From contig NZ_CP011037.1 of assembly GCF_002221505.1 (NCBI RefSeq), positions 62,001 through 126,000 on the forward strand: DNA of 64,000 nucleotides, written 5' to 3'. Each line of letters starts with the position of its first letter. Within the stretch, counting starts at the first letter, position 1. A program made the position numbers and the translations under genes. The notes beneath the pieces were generated by a model. That model saw only the letters and a list, made by a program, of their open reading frames with translations. It searched no databases and was not told where the DNA came from. Of the stretch, positions 52,975 to 60,409 are shown piece after piece. This DNA comes from Pseudoalteromonas nigrifaciens. Its GTDB lineage: Bacteria > Pseudomonadota > Gammaproteobacteria > Enterobacterales > Alteromonadaceae.

Positions 52975-53128
52975 AAATTTTGTTCAATTACTTGCGTAAT
53001 TAACTGCTCGTAAATACCAATCTGCTGCATTAAAGCCACTCCCTGTTTGCGAACATTCAGTTTACTAAAAAATGCAATGTAAACAAGCATTAACTCATTG
53101 TTGAACTAAAGGCTGGTGCTAAGACAAC

Positions 53129-53340
53129 ACCCCGTGATCACACCAGAAATTGAATTAATGATGAGTAATAGCTGCGCATGGATGCGCGATAAAGCGTAGC
53201 TTGGCCATGGATGGCCTATCTACGCTGATTACGTTCATATCATTAATTACAATTGAAGAAACAGTGTGATCCTCGGGGCGCTGTGAGATTCCAAAGAGAG
53301 ACCAGCGTTTGCCTTTCTTTGGGTGCCGTCGCCAACGCGA
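53129..53340 (+). repeat. structured repeat R3
   Basis: Same plan as R2 but hairpin 1 is GCGCAT-GG-ATGCGC instead of ACAGCAT-GG-ATGCTGT, both arms changed together. In hairpin 2 one pair is lost (TTGGCCA opposite TGGCCTA). It belongs to the second unit of the tandem duplication and is followed by the dispersed motif and IS110 copy 2. Confidence 0.88.
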
Positions 53341-53375
53341 TATGTATAAATAATTTGCAATTTAAAAGCCCAAGT

Positions 53376-53400
53376 GCGAGGTAAACTCCCGCCTACAATT
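53376..53400. repeat. dispersed motif (intact) next to IS110 copy 2
   Basis: GCGAGGTAAACTCCCGCCTA at 53376-53395, about 40 bp left of the insertion. Copy 2 did not insert in this motif itself but in AACGC-CT-ACAAAA, which keeps the CGCCTAC core. Confidence 0.7.
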
Positions 53401-53440
53401 CAAAAGTTGCGCTTTTGGTGTCAGCAAACTTAACGCCTTG

Positions 53441-53620
53441 TATCTCTCATTGATAAATGATTAGCTATCATTTATCACATCGAAGTCAGTGAGCTTGCCT
53501 TTACGCCTAGTATTTAATACTGCTCGGTAGATAAAGCCCTGACTTTCTATTCTCACAAACTGAATGGTATCCAAGCACACTTTTATTTAAGTAGATGCTG
53601 TATGTACAAGGGGAGTAAGT
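53441..53620 (+). ncRNA. candidate bridge RNA of IS110 copy 2
   Basis: 5' hairpin TGATAAATGA-TTAGCTA-TCATTTATCA (53451-53477). Target-loop stem AGTCAG (53484-53489) with CTGACT (53539-53544) and GCTT with AAGC. Inside: loop strand CTTTACGCCT (53499-53508), inner hairpin AGTA-TTTAA-TACT, and GGTAG (53526-53530). Donor loop: ATGGTATC (53564-53571), identical to the right end 54636-54643, and TACAAG (53605-53610), complementary to CTTGTA at the left junction. Ends of the RNA are not mapped. Confidence 0.75.
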
Positions 53621-53624
53621 AGAG

Positions 53625-54608
53625 ATGATGTTTATCGGCATTGATATTAGTAAAGAGAAGATTGATATATCGTGGTTGAGAGACCAACTTACAAATAAAA
53701 TTAAAACAAAAGTCTTTAAAAACAATCATCAAGACTTTTTAGCAATAGAAAAATGGCTGTTAAATACAACTAAAAGCGCTGCTAGTAAGCTCGTTATCAC
53801 TCTCGAACCAACAGGTGTTTATCATGAAGCACTGATGTATTTTTTACACGAGCAAGGCTTTAATATTATTTTAGCGAATCCCGGTAAAGCTAAAAAGTAT
53901 GCAGACGCTTTAAACATAATTCATAAAACAGACAAGTCTGATGCAACAATGCTTGCCCATTACGGCTGTGCTAAGCACGCAGTCGTTAATTATTGGCAGC
54001 CTGAAGCATTAGCAATTAGAGAGCTTAAAGCCCTTATCCGTCGTTTAGATGCGCTTGAAAGTAACCGGCAACGAGAAGCTAACCGATTAGAAGCAAGTGA
54101 ATTCAGCAACGTTTCCGCGCGTGTTTGCCAATCGATAAAAGTGACTATCGCGTTTTTAGATGACGAAATTAAACAGCTTAAATCTGACATTGATAACCAC
54201 ATAGATAATGAACCTGATTTAAAAAGAAACAGGAAACTACTTGAGTCTATCCCTGGCATTGGGCCCGTACTATCGAGAGAGCTGACGTATTTATTTGCCG
54301 CTAAAAAATTTAATAAAGCCAAAGAAGCGGCGGCTTATTGTGGATTAATCCCACGGCATAATGAATCGGGTAAATTAAAAGGGCGAACATCAATCAGTAA
54401 ACTTGGGCCAGCCAGAATTCGATGCAAACTTTATATGGCGGCCATTGTTGCAGGGCAATGGAATAAAACAATAAAGAGACACAAGTTAACGTTAATAAAT
54501 AATGGTAAAACACCGATGCAAGCTGTGTGTGCAAATATGCGAAAGCTCATTCATATATGTTTTGGTGTAATAAAAAACCAAGAAGCGTTTAAGCTCCAAG
54601 AAAGTTAA
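53625..54608 (+). CDS. IS110-family DEDD transposase/recombinase, copy 2
   Basis: 327 aa, same length as copy 1, with IGIDISKEKID, LEPTGVYHE, HKTDKSDA and IPGIGPVLSRELTYLFAA. The serine region GRTSISKLGPARIRCKLYM carries Cys where copy 1 has Ser at one position. The frame is intact. The differences from copy 1 are spread over the protein, so the two are related but not recent duplicates of each other. Confidence 0.95.
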   Translation: MMFIGIDISKEKIDISWLRDQLTNKIKTKVFKNNHQDFLAIEKWLLNTTKSAASKLVITLEPTGVYHEALMYFLHEQGFNIILANPGKAKKYADALNIIHKTDKSDATMLAHYGCAKHAVVNYWQPEALAIRELKALIRRLDALESNRQREANRLEASEFSNVSARVCQSIKVTIAFLDDEIKQLKSDIDNHIDNEPDLKRNRKLLESIPGIGPVLSRELTYLFAAKKFNKAKEAAAYCGLIPRHNESGKLKGRTSISKLGPARIRCKLYMAAIVAGQWNKTIKRHKLTLINNGKTPMQAVCANMRKLIHICFGVIKNQEAFKLQES

Positions 54609-54785
54609 ATACGACCTTGAAGCTTAAAATGAGAGATGGTATCTACAAAATTACTTTTACTTTTACTATTGCGCTAAAGCACGACTTACCAATTCCCCTA
54701 AACTATCTGTTTCTATTTTATATCCAATCCCTTATATTCACTCTAGGAGCATAAAGGAAGAAAGCACTCAATTTAAGGATAAATA

Positions 54786-55262
54786 ATGATTAAATGGATT
54801 TTATTGATACTACTTGGTCTATTTACTTCTTTCCCGCAAGCATACGAACCTTACTCGCAAGGGCATTGCGATAGTATTGAAAAAGAACGTGAAACAATAC
54901 GTTCACGGTTGCGTCAAGGCTATAGAGTGAAAGAAGGTGAGCGATTAAAAGCACGATTCAAATCTTTATTTGAAGAACTTGCAAAGCATTGTGATAACCC
55001 CAAACAAACCAATCGAACATATCAACGATCTTCCGTTTATAGCACTAGTAATAACGCGTTATTACACACAAAAATGCCGAATATGCAATTTTATAGTGAT
55101 AGCTATAACGACCCAGGTAAGCTTAAAGCTTGGTCTGAGTTTTATACTTTACCTAAACGTTGCCGAGCTAAGGGAATGGAGTCATCCGATTTTGTATGGT
55201 GCAGTGAGTACCGCGGTGAGCAAAAACGATTATTTGAAGAGCAGTGGAGTAAGCGGCCATAA
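54786..55262 (+). CDS. small exported protein of unknown function
   Basis: 158 aa. Signal peptide (MIKWILLILLGLFTSFPQA, cleaved before YEPYS). The mature part starts with GHCDSIEKERETIRSRLRQGY and holds four Cys (GHC, KHC, KRC, VWC), enough for two disulfides. It is followed after 2 bp by the gluzincin-like gene, so the pair is one operon. Ribosome site AAGGAT. I do not recognise the family. Confidence 0.7.
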   Translation: MIKWILLILLGLFTSFPQAYEPYSQGHCDSIEKERETIRSRLRQGYRVKEGERLKARFKSLFEELAKHCDNPKQTNRTYQRSSVYSTSNNALLHTKMPNMQFYSDSYNDPGKLKAWSEFYTLPKRCRAKGMESSDFVWCSEYRGEQKRLFEEQWSKRP

Positions 55263-55264
55263 AT

Positions 55265-56398
55265 ATGTTAAACACACAATGGCGAGTGCTATTTGTATTT
55301 ATTGTGCTGTTAATTGCATCGGCACTTATTGCTAATCATTTGACAGGACGGGTATTTAATTATCATGATCCTATTGGCAGTGTTAGGGCTATTTACGAAG
55401 ATATAAAAACTAAAATCGAAATGGCTGAAGAGTCTGAACTAACCGCTATTAAAACGATTGCCGCTCCGTCACTTTCTGCTAAAACTGCAATGCAAAAACA
55501 TTTACCACAAGCCGACACTACGCGCTGTGTAGATGTGTCATTAGGTAAGGTTAAATATAAGCGTAATGGCAATATTTACACTTGGACAGATAGTAATGGC
55601 GTGCCACATTTTAGTGATGAAAAGCCTGACTTTGAGGCCGCAACACTCGACACAGACTTTGTTGAGCCGCTCGATTACTTTGAATTAACGCTACATGCAG
55701 CTAACTTACCGCCCTCGTTTACTGAAGAGTTACGTATAAAATTGAATACTGTTTTTAAGGTGTATGGTCAAATTATAGGTGTTGATGCATTAAAAAAAGT
55801 AAGGTTAAATTTAACTGTATTTGCAACACGAAGAAGCTATGAGCAAGCAATTAAACTGCGCGGGGCCGATCCAACAAACACCGATGGTATGTATTTTCAT
55901 TCTACCAACTCAGCTTTAATAAATTATAGAAATGAGCAAAGTGCTATGCGCACAGCGGTACACGAAGCGGTGCATGCGGTTAACAAAGCAATATTAGGCT
56001 CTACTCCTCGCTGGCTCAATGAGGGGTTAGCTGAGTATTTTGAATATACCAAAAACAGCATGCAACTAGTTAGTGTTGAGCCACATCCTGGCTGGGTAAA
56101 TAATAAGCGCGTAGCGCAAAGTGTTTTTACTATTAATTGGTTGATAGGTTTAGATGACACGTGGCAAACAGGCGATGACACTAAACTTTATGCGAGCAGT
56201 TGGGCTGCTATATATTTTATGATGGATTCTAATAAAGGCAAACAGTTTTTAAAAAGCATCATGCTAGCCGAGCAAAAATCGCCATGCAGTAAACTCACTG
56301 CAGCAGAGTTAAAAAATATGCTGTATCAGCATTTTCCGCAATTGGATAAAGACTATAGACAATGGTTGAAAACCCCATTTAGAAAACAGAGTTTTTAA
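55265..56398 (+). CDS. membrane-anchored gluzincin-like protein with a DUF4124 segment
   Basis: 377 aa. N-terminal membrane helix (VLFVFIVLLIASALIA). Residues 90-125 have the DUF4124-like YTWTDSNGVPHFSDEKP. The C-terminal half contains VHEAVHAVN (HExxH, about residues 238-242) and RWLNEGLAEYFE 18-22 residues later with the second Glu, the pattern of M1/MA-clan 'peptidase MA-like' proteins. A zinc protease role in the envelope is likely. It is the second gene after the 158-aa exported protein. Confidence 0.78.
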   Translation: MLNTQWRVLFVFIVLLIASALIANHLTGRVFNYHDPIGSVRAIYEDIKTKIEMAEESELTAIKTIAAPSLSAKTAMQKHLPQADTTRCVDVSLGKVKYKRNGNIYTWTDSNGVPHFSDEKPDFEAATLDTDFVEPLDYFELTLHAANLPPSFTEELRIKLNTVFKVYGQIIGVDALKKVRLNLTVFATRRSYEQAIKLRGADPTNTDGMYFHSTNSALINYRNEQSAMRTAVHEAVHAVNKAILGSTPRWLNEGLAEYFEYTKNSMQLVSVEPHPGWVNNKRVAQSVFTINWLIGLDDTWQTGDDTKLYASSWAAIYFMMDSNKGKQFLKSIMLAEQKSPCSKLTAAELKNMLYQHFPQLDKDYRQWLKTPFRKQSF

Positions 56399-56446
56399 GG
56401 AGTTATGCAAAGCACTACGCGAATTAAACTCGGATCTAAAAACAAA

Positions 56447-56469
56447 GCGCGAGGTAAACTCCCGCCTAC
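56447..56469. repeat. dispersed motif copy before R4
   Basis: GCGCGAGGTAAACTCCCGCC beginning at 56447, between the gluzincin gene and R4. Confidence 0.75.
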
Positions 56470-56496
56470 AATTTGAAGGCTGACGCTGAGATATTT

Positions 56497-56769
56497 CCCC
56501 GTGATCACACCAGAAATTGAATTAATGATGAGTAATAGCTGCGCATGGCGGAATTTTGTTCCCGACAAATTCCAAGTACCTAAATCCCTTTAGGCAATGC
56601 GCGATAAAGCGTAGCTTGGCCACGGATGGCCTATCTACGCTGATTACGTTCATATCATTAATTACAATTGAGGAGATAGTGTGATCCTCGGGGCGCCGTG
56701 TGGTTCCAAGGGGCGGTCGGCGCTTTAACTTGGTAAAGAGCGCCCCTTGGTTGCCGTCGCCAACGCGAC
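56497..56769 (+). repeat. structured repeat R4 (enlarged)
   Basis: Same outer arms as R2/R3. Hairpin 1 keeps GCGCAT...ATGCGC but its tip is enlarged by two new hairpins, GGAATTT...AAATTCC and CCTAAA-TCC-TTTAGG. The third hairpin has a different sequence from the other copies, CCAAGGGGCG paired with CGCCCCTTGG. The final hairpin GTCGC-CAAC-GCGAC is unchanged. Confidence 0.88.
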
Positions 56770-56780
56770 TTTTTCTTTAG

Positions 56781-57452
56781 TTATTTAGATTGTTTATTAA
56801 TTTCTTCAACAGTTCTAATTACAGCTTTTTTTAAAGCGCTGCGCATAACTTCGTTAGTTAATTGATCTAATAATGTTTTATGGAGAACTCCCATACCTTC
56901 ATTATTGGCCATAGTTGCATCAAATAATTCACGTGTAATTAATTCTTCCCCTAGCTTATTTACTAATGAAAGTGAAAAAGAAACATTTCTATTGCAGTCT
57001 AAAGTCCATGCACCATGACAATTAACATCAAAACTCATAAGGTCTGCAGAAATTAACATTTCTACTTGATTATTTATTGCGATATTACTTAATAGCTTCG
57101 CATCACTAGATGCAGGTATTATGTCAATCTTTTTTGCATTTACACCTAAAGATTGAAGCTCATTAATAAAGGCATTTCTTATAAAGTCAGCAACTCTTAC
57201 AAATTCCTGTCCATCACTTGTCATGCCGATTGTTGCAGGGCCCATCCGCATAACTGCTTTTTCTGCTAATTCATCTTTAACAGTGGCAAGGTTTCTTTTA
57301 TCTCTCCATTGGGTTACACCAATAGAGTCGATATTTTTAACCTCAACATTTTCAATTGTTTTTTTATGGTATTCCACAGGGAATGAGTTTTGTATAGTAC
57401 AACCAGATAAAATGGATAAGAAAGCGGCAGTTATAGTGAGTTTCTTTAACAT
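56781..57452 (-). CDS. lipoprotein of unknown function
   Basis: 223 aa from the ATG at 57452, which starts a lipoprotein signal with lipobox LSGC (MLKKLTITAAFLSILSGC). The mature domain has VKNIDSIGVTQWRDKRNLA, a helical middle with FVRVADFIRNAFINELQSLGV and a strand-rich end. The pattern, short strands around a helical FIxNAFxxEL segment, is like several outer-membrane-associated lipoproteins (YajG-type), but I cannot assign a family. It begins 12 bp after R4 and is convergent with nothing; the NERD gene follows upstream. Confidence 0.7.
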   Translation of the reverse strand: MLKKLTITAAFLSILSGCTIQNSFPVEYHKKTIENVEVKNIDSIGVTQWRDKRNLATVKDELAEKAVMRMGPATIGMTSDGQEFVRVADFIRNAFINELQSLGVNAKKIDIIPASSDAKLLSNIAINNQVEMLISADLMSFDVNCHGAWTLDCNRNVSFSLSLVNKLGEELITRELFDATMANNEGMGVLHKTLLDQLTNEVMRSALKKAVIRTVEEINKQSK

Positions 57453-57595
57453 ATATTTATTTCCATATAAGGGTAAATATCGCACTTTTACCAAGTGCAA
57501 ACCTAAAAGCTTTGATTAAGCGCCATGATACACAAATTTTTATGAAAATAAGATCAATACTTTCAAATGGCTAAGTTATATTATAAATTTTATAA

Positions 57596-58600
57596 CTAAA
57601 ACCGAATTGGCACAGTCTCGTCACAATTCCCGCACACTAATGAGTAACTATCCTTACGCTTACTTGCTTTAGTATGGGCGTTAGAACATTGCGGGCAAGG
57701 AGCTTTCATTGGTGTATTAGCTTCGCAAATGCCACAGGTAACAAAGTAACCATAGCGACCAGAACGTGGTTGTAAACTGGCTGAGCTATTACACTGTTTA
57801 CACGTTAAAACTATCTCTTTGCTTAGTGTTACTTCAGGCTCGGTCTGTGCCTCAATAACAGGTTCAGTATGCGTTACTACTTGTTGATAGGGCGGTTTAA
57901 GTTCATTTATTTGTGTCGTGGCATTTGAATGATTTTGTGAACTAAGTGATATGTTTTTCTCTAAAATAAATTGGCAAATTTTGCCCAAACTTTCTTCGTT
58001 AAACCATGGTCTAACGTTAGTGGATAAAAAATGTAAAGCATTAGGTGTCGATGCGGGTAGTTTCATCATTTGTAGTAGTTTATCAGCTATGAATTCTGAT
58101 TTAACTAACCGCTCTTGTGTTGCTTTTGGTGTGTGATCCCTGTTGATAATAGCATTGCTCGATATTGCACAAACACTTTGCCATTCTCGGCCACCAAAGC
58201 CTTGTTGTAGTTTACCAAATATTTTTGGCAGTAATAATGGGGCATTGGCTCGTAATAGGCTTTTTAGTACTGCTAGTTGTAGCTCAACTTGCTTTATTGG
58301 TGAGGGCATACCTTGCCAGTTACCACGGTAACTTCGGCTCCATTCTTGATGTTCATTAATCGTTACTTCCCCTGTAATGCTTTTAGATTCGATGAGAATA
58401 AAGCCGTAGGTATATACAATAAGGTGGTCTATTTGAGCTGTTTCGTCGTTGTGTTTAAATTTGAGGTCGTTAAACACAAAAACTTGAGGGTGATCTTTAA
58501 ATGCACGGCGTAAATAAAATGCCACGTCGAGCTCTTGTTTTTGGCCTGCTTGTATTTTTGCAGAGTTACTGGTGGTGAGTATTTTATCTTTTAAAATCAT
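57596..58600 (-). CDS. NERD-domain protein with C-terminal zinc ribbons
   Basis: 334 aa from the ATG at 58600 (TGGAAG upstream). The NERD (nuclease-related) domain covers about residues 20-140: AQIDHLIVYTYGFILIESKS holds the D...E-x-K core of the PD-(D/E)xK fold (D in QIDHLIV, E and K in IESKS). Three CxxC-type zinc ribbons of the topoisomerase kind follow in the C-terminal 90 residues (CKQCNSSAS, CGICEANTPMKAPCPQC, CGNCDETVP). A DNA end-processing or defence role is usual for NERD proteins, but not shown here. Confidence 0.85.
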   Translation of the reverse strand: MILKDKILTTSNSAKIQAGQKQELDVAFYLRRAFKDHPQVFVFNDLKFKHNDETAQIDHLIVYTYGFILIESKSITGEVTINEHQEWSRSYRGNWQGMPSPIKQVELQLAVLKSLLRANAPLLLPKIFGKLQQGFGGREWQSVCAISSNAIINRDHTPKATQERLVKSEFIADKLLQMMKLPASTPNALHFLSTNVRPWFNEESLGKICQFILEKNISLSSQNHSNATTQINELKPPYQQVVTHTEPVIEAQTEPEVTLSKEIVLTCKQCNSSASLQPRSGRYGYFVTCGICEANTPMKAPCPQCSNAHTKASKRKDSYSLVCGNCDETVPIRF

Positions 58601-58689
58601 GAGGCTTCCATTCAATCATGCGTGTGGATAGGATATCACTGATGTACCTAATAGCAATACGATTAAGGCTTTAATGTTGATTAGGAAGC

Positions 58690-58770
58690 TTTAAAGTCAT
58701 CGACAACGCGACATATAACTAATACTTGCAATTAAAAGCCTAAACGCGAGGTAAACTCTTGCCTACAATT
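58690..58770. repeat. truncated R-type tail and dispersed motif
   Basis: ACAACGCGACATATAACTAA and TTGCAATTAAAAGCC equal the 3' tail of R2; then CGCGAGGTAAACTCTTGCC. Only the tail of the structured repeat is present, upstream of the AbiE-type pair. Confidence 0.7.
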
Positions 58771-58837
58771 TAAAAGCTAGGCTTTTCGCGTCAGCAAATT
58801 AAGTGTTGATAGCTACCTTACCCAATCTATTATTAAA

Positions 58838-58875
58838 TGTCGTATGTTTGCGTTGTTAAGGTGTCGTATATTTGC
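58838..58875 (+). promoter_or_regulatory. two direct repeats before the AbiE-type operon
   Basis: TGTCGTATGTTTGC at 58838-58851 and TGTCGTATATTTGC at 58862-58875, 24 bases apart, 30-70 bp before the start codon of the antitoxin gene. AbiEi antitoxins are known to repress their own promoter, so these are candidate operator half sites. Confidence 0.5.
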
Positions 58876-58907
58876 TATATTTAATACAAGAAACGAGGGT
58901 ATTTATT

Positions 58908-59306
58908 ATGACAATAGCAAGTAAAGTAACAACAAGAATAAACCGCTCAAAGCGTTATGTTTTTGATCGTGCTGATTTTGCAGATATTGCTGGTTACGAC
59001 CAAGTTGGCCGGGTATTAAAAAAGCTGGTTGATAATGGTCATTTATTGCGTATTGGTTATGGGCTTTACACTAAAGCGAGAGAAAATCGCATTACGGGTA
59101 AGTTAATGCCGGCATCTCCTGCGGGAGCTGATGGTGTTATATTAGAAGCGATTGAAAAGCTAGGTGTTGACTACAAATTTGATGAGTTTTCACAACGTAG
59201 TATCAATGGTGAAAGCTTGCAAATTCCAGCGTCTCTGAAAATAATTACAAATAATCGCTTTAAACGCAAAATTGTCGTAAATAATAGTGCTATTAATGCT
59301 AATTGA
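58908..59306 (+). CDS. AbiEi-like antitoxin (DUF6088 type)
   Basis: 132 aa from the ATG at 58908 (GAGGGT upstream). The N-terminal 70 residues form a winged-helix: SKRYVFDRADFADIAGYDQVGRVLKKLVDNGHLLRIGYGLYTKA. The C-terminal part reads KLGVDYKFDEFSQRSINGE. It belongs with type IV antitoxins that control an AbiEii nucleotidyltransferase toxin and repress the operon. Its end overlaps the next gene by 11 bases. Short direct repeats in the promoter fit autoregulation. Confidence 0.82.
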   Translation: MTIASKVTTRINRSKRYVFDRADFADIAGYDQVGRVLKKLVDNGHLLRIGYGLYTKARENRITGKLMPASPAGADGVILEAIEKLGVDYKFDEFSQRSINGESLQIPASLKIITNNRFKRKIVVNNSAINAN

Positions 59307-60246
59307 TAGTGACCTGTTTTTAGATGTTGCCGATGCTCTTGGTATGGGTAACCCTGCTATTGTTGAAAAAGATTATTATGTTGTTGCATTACTAAAACTA
59401 CTTTCTGAATTGTCTTTTGATACGCACTTATTGGTTTTTTCTGGTGGTACCGCATTAACAAAGTCGGGCATTAAAACTCATCGAATGTCTGAAGACATTG
59501 ATATTAAAATCATACCTACAGATGTGTTTGCTAATATTTCAAAAACACAAAAAAGAAAGGCTAGGAAAGAGTTACATCTTCAATTACTTAATGCCATTAG
59601 TCTGCACAACTCTTTTTCGGTAGAAAACCGCCCTACTATTTATGATGAATATCGTTATCAACAAATTGATATACGTTATCCTCAAGCACATTCAAAAGTT
59701 CCATGCCTAAGGCCGTTTATTAAGTTAGAGCTGATAGAGACCTTGCTTTATGATCAAGTAGTGAGTAGAGATATATGTTCTTTAATGAATGAGGTCACTC
59801 AAAAGCCTCCTGAAGTTGCGCTAATGGGGTTTTCGAGTATTAAGAGTACACAAGCGGAAAAGCTAGTCTCTATGTTGAGGCGAACAGCAAGTTTTGCGCG
59901 CGATAATATAAGAGATGATGATCCTGCATTAATACGCCATATTTATGATACGTATTATATTCAACAAGCTGGGCTTGCGAGTGCTTCTGACGTAATGTCT
60001 TTGGTAAGTAAAGTTATTGCGGAAGACTTAACGCGTTACTCAAACCAACACGCTGAATTTATGAAAAGTCCGATTGCTGAACTGAAGTTTGGCTTAAGCT
60101 TACTACAAACCAATACATTATATGAAGAACGCTTTAACCAATATGTAGTACCTATGGTTTATGGCAATAATAGCCTTAATTGGCAGCAAGCATTTGATGT
60201 ATTTAAGTTATATTGCAATCAAGTGTTAAATAACATAAAGCTTTAG
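59296..60246 (+). CDS. AbiEii/AbiGii-type nucleotidyltransferase toxin
   Basis: 316 aa from the ATG at 59296. The toxin motif I is FSGGTALTKSG and motif II is SEDIDIKII (about residues 55-80), the GS(x)xxD/E pair of the minimal nucleotidyltransferase fold; a conserved later block FARDNIRDDDPALIRHIYD and a C-terminal helical domain follow. These enzymes block growth during phage infection in characterised relatives. It overlaps the antitoxin gene (stop at 59306) and ends just before a truncated R tail. Confidence 0.87.
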   Translation: MLIDSDLFLDVADALGMGNPAIVEKDYYVVALLKLLSELSFDTHLLVFSGGTALTKSGIKTHRMSEDIDIKIIPTDVFANISKTQKRKARKELHLQLLNAISLHNSFSVENRPTIYDEYRYQQIDIRYPQAHSKVPCLRPFIKLELIETLLYDQVVSRDICSLMNEVTQKPPEVALMGFSSIKSTQAEKLVSMLRRTASFARDNIRDDDPALIRHIYDTYYIQQAGLASASDVMSLVSKVIAEDLTRYSNQHAEFMKSPIAELKFGLSLLQTNTLYEERFNQYVVPMVYGNNSLNWQQAFDVFKLYCNQVLNNIKL

Positions 60247-60320
60247 CTGCCGTCGCCAACGCGACATATAACTCAAATTTGCAATTAAAAGCCTAGGCGC
60301 GAGGTAAGCCCCCGCCTACA
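60247..60320. repeat. truncated R-type tail and dispersed motif
   Basis: CTGCCGTCGCCAACGCGACA and AATTTGCAATTAAAAGCC match the R2/R3 tail including the last hairpin GTCGC-CAAC-GCGAC; then GCGCGAGGTAAGCCCCCGCC. Confidence 0.75.
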
Positions 60321-60365
60321 ATTTAAAGGTTTCGGGCTTAGCGCAATGAGGCAATTAGTTATACT

Positions 60366-60390
60366 ATTCGCCTCATTGTGTGAGGCGAAT
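60366..60390 (-). terminator. strong hairpin after the SEC-C gene
   Basis: ATTCGCCTCA-TTGTG-TGAGGCGAAT, 20 bp beyond the stop of the leftward gene. The following T-run is weak, so the terminator call is moderate. Confidence 0.6.
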
Positions 60391-60409
60391 AATAATTGTA
60401 TGTGTGGTA

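Larger units (their letters stand above)
53437..54642 (+). mobile_element. IS110-family element, copy 2 (about 1.21 kb)
   Basis: Left junction AACGC-CT-TGTATCTCTCA (core 53437-53438) and right junction GATGGTAT-CT-ACAAAA (core 54643-54644), so the CT dinucleotide appears at both ends. No other duplication. The element has the same plan as copy 1 and differs by scattered substitutions. It is inserted between R3 and a secreted-protein pair. Confidence 0.87.

Noticed and set aside
53507..53725. open frame antisense to the IS110 left end
   Set aside because: Lies over the bridge-RNA segment and the transposase start, has no ribosome site, and the matching antisense frame of copy 1 (30258-30476) is not well conserved.
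45902..56769. R repeats as integron attC sites
   Set aside because: No paired GTTRRRY/RYYYAAC boxes at the outer ends and no integrase in the window; the internal stems covary in a way not typical of attC recombination arms.
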